Assembly: GCA_963737225.1 (NCBI GenBank)
Contig: CAVTSA010000002.1
Span: forward strand, 62,001-126,000
Reading direction: 5' to 3'
Origin: CAVTSA01 sp963737225
GTDB lineage: Bacteria; Chloroflexota; Dormibacteria; Dormibacterales; Dormibacteraceae
Length of the DNA stretch: 64,000 nt
Each line of letters opens with the position of its first letter. Within the stretch, counting starts at the first letter, position 1. A program made the translations under genes and the position numbers. Below the pieces are notes generated by a model. The model was not told where the DNA came from. It worked only from the letters and a program-made list of their open reading frames with translations, and ran no database searches. This document shows, piece after piece, positions 30,034-37,049 of the stretch.

Positions 30034-30523
30034 GGTGCGGCAGGGCCGAGCTTCATGTGCCCCAACGACCAACCGGGGTCGCCCGACGCGATGGCGAGCG
30101 AACTCGGGCTACGCATCGTGGTGTGTGACGTGGACGACCTTCAGGCGATCATCGACCGGCTCGCGGTGTGCGCTGCGCCGATCGGAATGGGCTTGGTGAC
30201 GACCCAGGTTCTCGCTCGGGTATACCTTCGGGGGCGAACGTCACCGTCCTACCTGGTCCGCGCGTCCGTCAATAGGGACCCCCTATGGGCTGGAAATCGG
30301 CAACCAGCGCCTCATACGTCACATCCTCCGCGTTGGCCCCACCGACGTGCCCAAACCCAAGGCCAATTTTGCGGTGAGTCCACGACCACATGCCCATCAA
30401 GGACGGCTCGGATCCGGCGCGGGACCGGGGCGGTGTGGTTCATCGGCGGCAGCGCGAGCGGATGGCCGGCGGTCACAAGGTGGCTCCCGCCGACGGTGAG
30501 GAGGAGGAATCTGGGGTCACCGA
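30034..30523. other. No convincing gene; degenerate element sequence
   Basis: An open frame runs from the tRNA fragment to 30531, but its start merely translates tRNA sequence (the GFELPTNGL artefact). The middle part (ASELGLRIVVCDVDDLQAI) is unlike anything I recognise. Probably eroded DNA of the integrative element. Confidence 0.5.
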
Positions 30524-30817
30524 TCAGCTAGGGAGGCCGTCGAGCAAGCTAAACCGGGCATCCATCGCGACACCGCGGACCTCGATCAGTTGCTGATATT
30601 CAGGCGAGTTGTACCAATTGAGCGCCGTTTCATGGTCCGGAAACCGCATGAGTGCCCCTGATGTAAGCGAGCCATCGCCGTGCAGGATCTCCCAGTCAGC
30701 GTTGGCGAGTGCCTCGCCTCCGTGCTCTTTGGCCGTCCGCCCAGCGATGGGCGCGTATTTCTGACGATAAACATCCGGGTCGTTGACCGTGAATTCGACA
30801 ATTACGTATGCGCTCAT
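30524..30817 (-). CDS. DUF1330 domain protein
   Basis: A 97-aa dimeric alpha/beta-barrel (ferredoxin-like) protein. MSAYVIVEFTVNDPDVYRQK at the start, GGEALANADWEILHGDG in the middle and FPDHETALNWYNSPEYQQL near the end follow the DUF1330 pattern closely. The biochemical role of the family is unknown. It lies downstream of the SDR gene in the same direction (73-bp gap) and probably shares its promoter at about 31.7 kb. Confidence 0.9.
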   Translation of the reverse strand: MSAYVIVEFTVNDPDVYRQKYAPIAGRTAKEHGGEALANADWEILHGDGSLTSGALMRFPDHETALNWYNSPEYQQLIEVRGVAMDARFSLLDGLPS

Positions 30818-30890
30818 GTAGATACTCTCCAGTTGTTAGTTGTGATTTGTGCTCTATGTCTTCACTGCTAAGCGGTGCCGCCGACATGCT

Positions 30891-31639
30891 TTACGTCGCT
30901 ATTCGGCCCCCATCGACCGCAAGCGTGACACCGTGGACGAAGCTGGCATCGTCACTTGCGAGGAAGACGATCGCCGCAGCCAGTTCCTCAGGCTCAGCGA
31001 CGCGACCTGCCGGTGCTAGTGCTGCGAGCTGATTCACCATTTCTTCCGGGACTGCTTCCATCGTGCGGGTGCGCGTTGGGCCGGGCGCTACGGCATTGAC
31101 CCGAACACCGCTCGGGCCGTATTCCGCGGCCCAGGCCTTGGTCAACAGTTCGAGGGCCGCTCGGCTGGCGCCGTACAGAGCCATGCCGGCCTGTCCGAAG
31201 CTGGCGACCATCGTGGAGATGTTGACAATCGAACCCCATCCGCGTTCGGCCATGGCTGGCGCCAGGGCCGCGACGAGGAAGAACGGTACCTTGACGTTCA
31301 GTGCAAAGCTCTCGTCGAACTCTGCTTCGGTGGCTGCGCTGCTTGGCCCAAGCAAGGCGACGCCAGCGTTGTTGATGAGGATGTCGACATGACCGTCCCC
31401 CGCCTCAGTGGCCCACTCGACCAGCTCCGGGCCGATTCGAGGTCGCCCAACGTAGCGAGCCGAAATGTCGCGCTACCGCCGCTGCGTTCGATCTCGGCGA
31501 CGACGTCTTTGGCTCGTTGTTCGTTGCGTCCGATTATCAGCACCTGAGCCCCGCGGGCGGCCAAGGCGATGGCCGTAGCCTCGCCGATCCCGCTCGTCGA
31601 GCCCGTCACCAGAGCCGTTTTGCCTTCTAGATCGGTCAT
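30891..31639 (-). pseudogene. Short-chain dehydrogenase/reductase with one frame break
   Basis: A classical SDR of about 249 aa. The cofactor motif TGSTSGIGEA and the NNAG-type strand (recovered when one base is restored: ARELVEWATEAG, then DILINNAGVALLG) are in place. The catalytic Ser-Tyr-Lys region is altered or shifted (NISTMVASFG, ALYGASRAALELL, where Tyr is kept and the Lys position reads Arg). The C-terminus VHGVTLAVDGGRIAT is typical. The frame break is a missing G in a GG run near 31436. The variant YxxxR site, if real, would weaken catalysis. Divergent from the TetR gene, which probably regulates it. Confidence 0.85.
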
Positions 31640-31681
31640 GGGGTGTGTCGTCCTCTCGTTCCAAACTGGGTGGTGCGACTC

Positions 31682-31710
31682 ACTCTAACATCCTGACACT
31701 GGGTTGTCAA
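31682..31710 (-). promoter_or_regulatory. Promoter of the SDR-DUF1330 operon, overlapping a dyad
   Basis: On the minus strand TTGACA (31710-31705) and TAGAGT (31687-31682) are separated by 17 bp, a near-consensus sigma-70-type promoter about 45 bases before the SDR start. The -35 overlaps TGACACTGGGTTGTCA, an inverted repeat that is a plausible site for the divergent TetR protein. Confidence 0.6.
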
Positions 31711-31730
31711 ACTCAGAATCCTGGTATCGT
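31704..31730 (+). promoter_or_regulatory. Promoter of the TetR gene (probably leaderless)
   Basis: TTGTCA (31704-31709) and TATCGT (31725-31730), 15 bp apart. The -10-like box ends six bases before the ATG at 31737 and no ribosome binding site exists, so the transcript would start at or next to the start codon. It overlaps the divergent SDR promoter and the dyad. Confidence 0.45.
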
Positions 31731-31736
31731 TAGTGC

Positions 31737-32342
31737 ATGGTCGACGAGACGGGTGTCCGGCCGAGGCTCACCCCCAAGGGAGCACGTACTCGGGCACGCA
31801 TAGTGGAGAAGGCCGCCGCCCTGATCCACGAACGCGGGGTCGCAGCGACCACCTTGGAAGACGTCAAGGTGGCTGCAGACGTCAGCGGTTCTCAGATGTA
31901 CGACTACTTCCCCGACAAGAACGACCTCGTACAGGCGGTCATCGACTACCAAGCCGCTGGCATCGTCAATCGCAATCGGCGCGCACTCAGCAGCGCAAAC
32001 GGCGTCGAGAGCTGGCGGAACATGGTGCTCACCGCAGCGAAGCGCACCAAGGCTAAGGGGGGCTGCGCACTTGGCTCGCTTGCTGGTCAACTCGCCGAGA
32101 GTGACCCTGAGGCCAGAGCGCTCATCGCAGCTGGGTTCGATCAGTGGGCTGCCACCATCGCCGATGGACTCAGGTCCCTTCATGCCGACGGGAAGCTCCC
32201 GTCCGGTATCGACCCGGACGACCTCGCCGTTACTCTGCTCGCCACGCTCGAGGGAGGGCTTCTGCTCTCCCAGGTGCAACAGAGAAGCCGTCCGTTCGAG
32301 ACTGCGATCAATACGCTCCTCGCCCTCGCCATCGGAAGATGA
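31737..32342 (+). CDS. TetR/AcrR family transcriptional regulator
   Basis: A 201-aa repressor-type protein. The N-terminal DNA-binding domain spans about residues 15-60 (RARIVEKAAALIHERGVAAT, then LEDVKVAADVSGSQMYDYFPDKNDL). The C-terminal ligand domain has GGCALGSLAGQLAESDPEAR, typical of the YxaF/LmrA-like subgroup. It is transcribed away from the SDR-DUF1330 pair across a 97-bp gap with overlapping promoters, the standard layout for local control of a redox enzyme. The inducer is unknown. Confidence 0.92.
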   Translation: MVDETGVRPRLTPKGARTRARIVEKAAALIHERGVAATTLEDVKVAADVSGSQMYDYFPDKNDLVQAVIDYQAAGIVNRNRRALSSANGVESWRNMVLTAAKRTKAKGGCALGSLAGQLAESDPEARALIAAGFDQWAATIADGLRSLHADGKLPSGIDPDDLAVTLLATLEGGLLLSQVQQRSRPFETAINTLLALAIGR

Positions 32343-32396
32343 GTCCAAGCCAGGTTCATTCACACCATCGCCGAGGTCATCTCACGGCACTTGGAT

Positions 32397-32410
32397 GATG
32401 CACGTGCATC
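32397..32410. repeat. Isolated 14-bp perfect palindrome
   Basis: GATGCACGTGCATC, 55 bp after the TetR stop. No partner dyad 41-42 bp away was found, so it is not counted in the paired family. It may be a protein-binding site or chance. Confidence 0.4.
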
Positions 32411-32569
32411 CACATAAGGCGCTTGCGGGCCGGTTGCCACTCGTGATGCGGGACACCTTGCTGCGCCCGGTGGCTTGCCCGGGTCTGGGCATTCCGTGAG
32501 CTCCGTCCAGTGACCCTGACTGCTCATACCTCTTGGACATGGACCGGCCCCGTCAAGGCCGACGAAAGA

Positions 32570-32995
32570 TCATGACAGCTCCTCCCGCGTGGAGGACACG
32601 TTCCACCTCGACCTCGACCTCGACGGGACGGTGATCGCCGGCCGGTACGTAGAAATCGATTCCCCGCACCGCCTGAGTCGGGCGGCACACTGGCCCGGTC
32701 GACGCCGGGGGTAGGGCTGCCCGATTCGCTCGATGAGCGCGACCAGGTCGTGGCGCAGCTGGTCGCCGGGGGTGATCGCGGTCATCCGCCCAGTGAGCCC
32801 GAGCGCGAGAGCAGCCCGTCTAAACACGCCCCTGTGACCAGCGTCCGGGTGGGCGGCGTGGATCAGCTCGTGGACCAGGACGGCACCGACCCCGACGGAG
32901 TCGGCATGCAGCGGCGAGATGAAGATCTCCGGGCGAGCGACGGCCGATGCCTCGACCTTCCGGCACTCCACTACGACCCGGTTTCTTCGTGAGCG
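32570..32995 (-). pseudogene. SprT-like metallopeptidase-type remnant
   Basis: The core EIFISPLHADSVGVGAVLVHELIHAAHPDAGHRGVFRRAALALGLTG (quoted here only as the parts VLVHELIHAAHPDAGHRG and AALALGLTGRMTAI) contains the HELIH zinc motif and the following His, as in SprT-like proteins of phages and integrative elements. Beyond GQPYPRR the C-terminus, where a zinc ribbon is usual, is degenerate. Upstream of about 32995 the frame runs antisense through the integrase remnant, so the true N-terminus is lost. A fragment of the integrated element. Confidence 0.6.
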
Positions 32996-33130
32996 GAGCT
33001 CCTGGGGCATTCGCAGGTCAGCCTCACGATGAACACGTATAGCCACGTCCTCCCCGAGATGCAGCGTGATGCCGGACGGCGGATGGAGGACTTCTTGCGC
33101 CCCGTTCGGGACCCGCTGCTACCGGACTGA
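32996..33130 (+). pseudogene. C-terminal fragment of a tyrosine recombinase (integrase)
   Basis: ELLGHSQVSLTMNTYSHVLP is the end of the catalytic domain: LLGHS is box II and the Tyr in NTYSHV is the nucleophile. EMQRDAGRRMEDFLRP and a stop at 33128 follow. The upstream Arg/Lys/HxxR part is missing, replaced abruptly by the SprT-like fragment. The position next to the tRNA-Arg matches an integrase gene at an attachment site. Confidence 0.85.
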
Positions 33131-33234
33131 AATGGTTGTCAAAATGGTTGTCAGCCGCGTCGTGGGGTCCGGGGTGAGTGATCTCGCGAGTCCGCCTGGA
33201 CCAGGTGGGCGAGTTCAAATGCGCTGGTTTGACG

Positions 33235-33310
33235 TGGTGCCCCCGGACGGATTCGAACCGCCGACCAACGGATTAGAAGTCCGTCGCTCTGTCCCCTGAG
33301 CTACGGGGGC
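33235..33310 (-). tRNA. tRNA-Arg (anticodon UCU), CCA encoded
   Basis: On the minus strand the sequence starts GCCCCCGTAGCTCAGGGGAC, has the anticodon loop CTTCTAA between ACGGA and TCCGT, the T-loop TTCGAAT, and ends CGGGGGCA plus CCA. The 7-bp acceptor stem is perfect. The 3' half was used as an integration site: a 41-bp copy lies at 29993. Confidence 0.97.
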
Positions 33311-33319
33311 GTCAGGTGC

Positions 33320-33383
33320 GCCATCCGTCGACGGTGGCCGGGAAATGCCCTCGAGCGCTGGCCATCTGTCGACAGATGGCCAG
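33320..33383. repeat. Phased dyad pair with GTCGAC core
   Basis: Dyad 1 (GCCATCCGTCGACGGTGGCC, 33320-33339) and a perfect 26-bp palindrome (33358-33383, centre CTGTCGACAG) have centres at 33329/33330 and 33370/33371, 41 bp apart. They sit between the divergent tRNA-Arg and DUF899 genes. Same geometry as the GGTGCACC loci with another core. Confidence 0.75.
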
Positions 33384-33453
33384 TCTAGACGGTGGGTGCC
33401 GGAGCGCGGCAGGGATGTGGACGTTGTTCACATCTGAGTGCTAGGATGCCCCC

Positions 33454-34197
33454 ATGGCTCTACCTGAGATCGTCAGCGAAGAGGAATGGCGGGAGGCTCG
33501 CCGGGATTTGCTCCAGAAGGAGAAGGCGGCGACCCGAGCGCGCGACGCACTCAACACCGAGCGCCGCAATCTGCCCATGGTGGAGGTGACCAAGGACTAC
33601 CGGTTCTCGGGTCCCGAGGGCGACAACTTGAGCCTCGGCGACCTCTTCGATGGCCGGCATCAGCTGATCGTCGTGCACTTCATGTTCGGCCCCGACTGGG
33701 ATGCGGGCTGTCCGAGCTGCACGGCTGCCGCCGACGAACGCTCACCCATGCTCCACGAGCATCTCGCCAACCGCGATACCACCCTCGTCACCGTCGCCCG
33801 CGCGCCGCTGTCCAAGATCGACGCGTACAAGGCCCAGCACGGGTGGACATTCCCGTTCTACTCCTCGCACGGCAGCGGCTTCAACTACGACTACGGCGTC
33901 ACCTTCGCCGCTGACAAGCCGGTCGTGGAGTACAACTACCGCGAGATCGGCGGCGCTCCCACAGGCACGCAGACCGAAGCTCCCGGCGTGAGCTGCTTCC
34001 TGCGCGACGGCGACCGAGTCTTCCACACCTACTCGACGTACGCGCGCGGGACGGAGTCGATGGGAGGGTCCTACTACTTCCTCGACCTGACGGCGCTCGG
34101 CCGGCAGGAGGAGTGGGAGGAGCCCAAGGATCGGGGCGCCGGGCTGGCTCCCGATCCGAGCGGCCTTGCCCGGCCGATGCCGGTGGGCACGCAGTAA
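33454..34197 (+). CDS. DUF899 family thioredoxin-like protein
   Basis: A 247-aa protein. The N-terminus is helical and charged. The domain core FDGRHQLIVVHFMFGPDWDAGCPSCT (in parts: LIVVHFMFGPDWDAGC) gives the CPSC-like centre expected for thioredoxin-fold DUF899 proteins, followed by LANRDTTLVTVARAPLSKID and GFNYDYGVTF. PGVSCFLRDGDRVFHTYSTYARG is typical of the C-terminal half. The role is unknown; a redox function is likely from the fold. A TAGGAT box six bases before the ATG and no ribosome site suggest a leaderless message. The GTCGAC dyad pair lies just upstream. Confidence 0.88.
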   Translation: MALPEIVSEEEWREARRDLLQKEKAATRARDALNTERRNLPMVEVTKDYRFSGPEGDNLSLGDLFDGRHQLIVVHFMFGPDWDAGCPSCTAAADERSPMLHEHLANRDTTLVTVARAPLSKIDAYKAQHGWTFPFYSSHGSGFNYDYGVTFAADKPVVEYNYREIGGAPTGTQTEAPGVSCFLRDGDRVFHTYSTYARGTESMGGSYYFLDLTALGRQEEWEEPKDRGAGLAPDPSGLARPMPVGTQ

Positions 34198-34199
34198 TC

Positions 34200-34252
34200 G
34201 CCGTTTGCTAGCGGGTTGGCGCTACCACCTCGGGTTTAGCGCCAACTTGCTA
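34200..34252. repeat. Intergenic dyad/hairpin element interrupted by IS630
   Basis: If the IS at 34253-35401 and one TA are removed, 34200-34252 joins 35404-35412 into a 62-bp inverted repeat whose 25-bp arms match at 23 positions (left arm begins GCCGTTTGCTAGC, right arm ends GCTAGCAAACGGC). Two GCTAGC centres lie at 34209/34210 and at the TA insertion site 34251/34252, 42 bp apart, the same spacing as the other dyad pairs. It separates the convergent DUF899 and TetR genes. Confidence 0.8.
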
Positions 34253-35359
34253 GTCTGCTGTCCCTGAGATTCGTTGAAGATATGAGCCGAGGGAGCCGAA
34301 GATCTCGTCGGCTGACTTGGTCCATACGTAGGGTCGCAGCTCCGCGTTCCAGATCCTGATCCACTCCCGGATCGATGTCTCCAGCTCGCGCACCGAGCGG
34401 TGTGTGCCACGCCGTATCCACTTCTCGGTCAGCTCTGCGAACCAGCGCTCGATGAGATTCATCCACGACGAGTAGGTGGGCGTGAAGTGGAGTTCGAAGC
34501 GAGGGTGTCGGAGCAGCCATTTCTTGATCTCGGGGGTCTTGTGGGTGCTGTAGTTGTCAAGGACCAGATGCACGCTCAACTCCGCCGGCACCTGCTGATC
34601 CACGTGCTCCAGGAACTTCTTGAACTCAGCGGCTCGGTGGCGGCGGTGGGTTTGCTCCATCACCTTGCCACTGGCCAGGTCGAGGGCGGCGAAGAGAGTG
34701 GTGGTGCCATGACGCTCGTAGTCATGCGTGCGTCGCTCAGGCAGCCCCGGTCGCATGGGCAAGATGGGCTGGGTGCGGTCCAGGGCCTGGATCTGACTTT
34801 TCTCATCCACACACAGAACGGCCGCCGCTTCGGGCGGGTTCAGATAGAGCCCGGTGATGTCCCAGACCTTGTCCACGAACAGCGGGTCGCTGGAGATCTT
34901 GAAGGTGTCGGAGCGGTGCGGTTGAAGTTCGAACGTATGCCAGATGCGCTGTACGCTGCTCCGTGACAGCCCGACTTCCTTGGCCATCCCCCGTGTCGAC
35001 CAGTGGGTGGCGTCCCTCGGCTTCTCCTCCAAGGTCTTGATCAGCACTCGCTCGACCATCTCGCCTGTGATCGTGGGCGGCACTCCCGAGCGGTACTCAT
35101 CGGCCAACCCCGGCAGACGATCGCGCTGGAAGCGACCACGCCACTTGCACACCGTCTGCGGCGACGTGCCCACCTCCCGGGCCACCGCCTGGTTGGTCTT
35201 GCCCTCGGCACAGGCGAGCACGATCCGCGTGCGCAAGGCCAGGGACTGCGTGGTGCAAGGGCGGCGTGCCCATCGTTCCAACGTCTGCCTCTCCTCACCG
35301 CTGAGTTCCACCGCTGCGGTCGGTCTGCCTCGTCTGGCTGCCATGACCACCATCATCAT
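34250..35359 (-). CDS. IS630 family transposase
   Basis: A 369-aa DDE transposase. The N-terminus has two helix-turn-helix regions (TNQAVAREVGTSPQTVCKWR and STRGMAKEVGLSRSSVQRIW). The catalytic core shows VLCVDEKSQIQALDR (first Asp), LVLDNYSTHKTPEIKKW (second Asp) and SSWMNLIERWFAELT (Glu). It is intact. The coding sequence runs through the left inverted repeat, and its stop TAG is supplied by the duplicated target TA plus the next base of the host, so the element itself does not carry the stop. Confidence 0.95.
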   Translation of the reverse strand: MMMVVMAARRGRPTAAVELSGEERQTLERWARRPCTTQSLALRTRIVLACAEGKTNQAVAREVGTSPQTVCKWRGRFQRDRLPGLADEYRSGVPPTITGEMVERVLIKTLEEKPRDATHWSTRGMAKEVGLSRSSVQRIWHTFELQPHRSDTFKISSDPLFVDKVWDITGLYLNPPEAAAVLCVDEKSQIQALDRTQPILPMRPGLPERRTHDYERHGTTTLFAALDLASGKVMEQTHRRHRAAEFKKFLEHVDQQVPAELSVHLVLDNYSTHKTPEIKKWLLRHPRFELHFTPTYSSWMNLIERWFAELTEKWIRRGTHRSVRELETSIREWIRIWNAELRPYVWTKSADEIFGSLGSYLQRISGTAD

Positions 35360-35401
35360 CGGTTACCACAGATTACTCAACGAATCTCAGGGACAGCAGA
35401 C
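34253..35401. mobile_element. IS630-family insertion sequence, complete
   Basis: A 1149-bp element with perfect 25-bp terminal inverted repeats (GTCTGCTGTCCCTGAGATTC... at the left, its complement at the right). It is flanked by TA on both sides (34251-34252 and 35402-35403), the target duplication typical of IS630/Tc1. It entered the second GCTAGC palindrome of the intergenic hairpin. Confidence 0.95.
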
Positions 35402-35416
35402 TAGCAAACGGCACTC

Positions 35417-36041
35417 TCAAAGCCCGCGCTCCACCATCGCCAGCACCCGCTGGGCGGCGAACCTGCGCTGGTCGGGGTCGAGCCCTCGGAGCGGCCCCTC
35501 CAGCACCAGCATCGCCAGCCCGTGCACCGCCGACCAGGCCGCGAACTCGGCCCCCGCACGCCGGTCCGGCGACAGCGCCCCCACCACGACCATCTCGTCG
35601 AGTGCGTCGGCGAGCATCGCGAACGGGCTCAGGTCACCCTCCGCCGCTCCCTCGACGAGCGAGGTGGGCACGGTGAACGCGGTACGGAACCACCCCGGCT
35701 CGGTCTGCGCGAAACGGAGGTAGGCGACCCCCACCGCGATCATCCGGGCCCGCGCCGCCTCGCATTGATCGCCGACGGCGGGAAGTTGTTCCTGCTCGTC
35801 GGCCATCGCCGCGGCGACCATCCCACGCGCGGCCATCGAGACCGCGGATTGCAGCCCACGGCGATCGGCGAAGTGCCGGTACGCCGCATTGGGGGCGACG
35901 CCGGTGCCGCCGGGTCGCCTCGCGAAGCACGATCGCGTCGGGGCCGCCCGCCCGTGCCATATCCAGTCCGGCCGCGATCAGCGCGCGCCGCAGGTCACCA
36001 TGACGGTAAGTGGTCCGCACAACGACCGGGTCTGTGGACAC
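35417..36041 (-). pseudogene. TetR/AcrR family regulator (WHG-type C-terminus), one frame break
   Basis: From the GTG at 36041: TTYRHGDLRRALIAAGLDMA and DAIVLREATRR. After a one-base change near 35915: TGVAPNAAYRHFADRRGLQSA, completing the helix-turn-helix. The ligand domain then follows (YLRFAQTEPGWFRTAFTVP, FAAWSAVHGLAMLVLEGPL) to 35417. The TEPGWFRTAF and SAVHGLAML motifs are those of the TetR WHG-type C-terminal domain. There is no leader: CATAAT ends seven bases before the GTG, and a dyad (36033-36049) overlaps the start codon, which suggests autoregulation. Confidence 0.82.
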
Positions 36042-36049
36042 TGTTCACA
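36033..36049. promoter_or_regulatory. Candidate TetR operator
   Basis: TGTGGACACTGTTCACA, an odd-centred palindrome with one G-T pair, spans the start codon of the TetR gene. A half-site GTTGTCCAC lies at about 36093. It is placed between this gene and the divergent hydrolase remnant. Confidence 0.55.
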
Positions 36050-36124
36050 TTATGCGACGGCCCCGTGCGAAGCGCGTCACAAATGTATACGTTGTCCACA
36101 TCTGGACCCTCAAACCACGGAGGA

Positions 36125-36331
36125 GTGACCCGCACGAGAGCGTTTTCCGCGCCTGGGCTGACCCGGCTGCATGAGGTACGGATGGACCGGCGGCAGCGGT
36201 TGTGCGGTCTACGCCGACCCGGCTGAGGACCCGGTCGACATCCTGCTGACCCAGCGACTGATGGAGGGGCCGTTCGAGCCTCCCGACATGCTGGACCTGG
36301 CGACCACCGCCTATGCCGCGTTCGACGACTG
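36125..36331 (+). pseudogene. Remnant of a beta-lactamase-family serine hydrolase
   Basis: After GGAGGAG and GTG, TRAFSAPGLTRLHEV is the usual N-terminus of class C beta-lactamase-like hydrolases. After about 20 codons the sequence jumps, in another frame, to the C-terminus WTGGSGCAVYADPAEDPVDI, LLTQRLMEGP and a stop at 36329. The entire catalytic region (SxxK, YxN) is missing, an internal deletion of probably 300 or more residues. It was divergent from the TetR gene and was probably its target. Confidence 0.65.
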
Positions 36332-36466
36332 AGCCGGGGGCGGCAACCCCGGCGCCGGTCTTCGTGCCGCGAGGCCGTGAAGCCGTCCCGGGGTCCGTGC
36401 CGAGACCCGCCTGTACCTTTGTATCTGGCGGCATCGAGGGACGCCGCTGAGCACAGAGGAGGTTTC

Positions 36467-36964
36467 GTGAACGAGATAGAGGTTCTGCGGGGCGCGCTGG
36501 ACAACCAGCGCGAGCATGTCCTGGGTGCTGTCGAAGGACTGACGGACGAGCAGCTGACGCAACCGATACTGCCCTCGCACTGGAACTGCGCCGGCCTGAT
36601 CAACCACCTGGCGCTGGATGTGGAGCGGTTCTGGTTCCGGCAGGTCTTCGCGGGGGAGGAGCTCACCCCGGCCGAGATCGCCGAGTCGGGCAACGACGCC
36701 TGGCTGGTGCCGGCCGAGGTCGCCCCCCAGACGATCCTGGACCGCTACCGCCAGGAGATCGCGCGCGCCGACGCGATCATCGCGTCCGCCTCGCTGGAGG
36801 ACCCGCCCGCGGCCTGGCCGGACCTGTTCGCGCCGCAGTTCCACCTCGACAACCTGCGTGAGCTGCTGGTCCACGTGATCACCGAGACGGCGTGCCACGC
36901 CGGACACCTCGACGCCACGCGGGAGTTGATCGACGGCCGTCAGTGGCTGGTGCTGACCGAGTAG
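36467..36964 (+). CDS. DinB-like (DUF664-type) protein
   Basis: A 165-aa four-helix-bundle protein. VLGAVEGLTDEQLTQPIL, then WNCAGLINHLALDVERFWF (first metal His) and LLVHVITETACHAGHLDATR with ELIDG (further His residues) are characteristic of DinB/mycothiol-transferase-like proteins. Relatives use bacillithiol or mycothiol, but the function here is not shown. The start GTG 36467 is preceded by GAGGAGG; a longer frame upstream (from 36377) has no resemblance. It is convergent with the HMG-CoA lyase gene, with a dyad pair between them. Confidence 0.85.
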   Translation: MNEIEVLRGALDNQREHVLGAVEGLTDEQLTQPILPSHWNCAGLINHLALDVERFWFRQVFAGEELTPAEIAESGNDAWLVPAEVAPQTILDRYRQEIARADAIIASASLEDPPAAWPDLFAPQFHLDNLRELLVHVITETACHAGHLDATRELIDGRQWLVLTE

Positions 36965-36970
36965 CAACCC

Positions 36971-37031
36971 CCGAAAGGTGCACCAACGGGCCCTACCCGG
37001 CCGGTTTTTGCCCCGGAGGTGCACCAACGGG
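36971..37031. repeat. Phased GGTGCACC dyad pair
   Basis: Two copies of GGTGCACCAACGGGCCCTAC, the second inside CCCCGGAGGTGCACCAACGG, with centres at 36980/36981 and 37021/37022 (41 bp). Nearly the same unit appears at 56.3 kb. It lies between the convergent ends of the DinB and HMG-CoA lyase genes. Confidence 0.85.
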
Positions 37032-37049
37032 CCCTACCCGGGCCGGGCG

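Larger units (their letters stand above)
29993..33275. mobile_element. Decayed integrative element at tRNA-Arg
   Basis: A 3.3-kb segment bounded by the 41-bp tRNA fragment and the intact tRNA-Arg. Next to the tRNA is the C-terminus of a tyrosine recombinase, followed by a SprT-like fragment. The cargo is a TetR-SDR-DUF1330 cluster. Base composition is visibly lower in G+C than the surroundings, especially 30.5-32.1 kb. The truncated integrase and fragments mean it can no longer move by itself. Confidence 0.75.

Noticed and set aside
29995..30531. A 178-codon open frame starting MPPDGFELPTNG
   Set aside because: The start is translated tRNA sequence, a known annotation artefact, and the rest lacks family similarity.
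32397..32410. A further member of the phased dyad family
   Set aside because: It is a good palindrome, but no related dyad lies 41-42 bp on either side.
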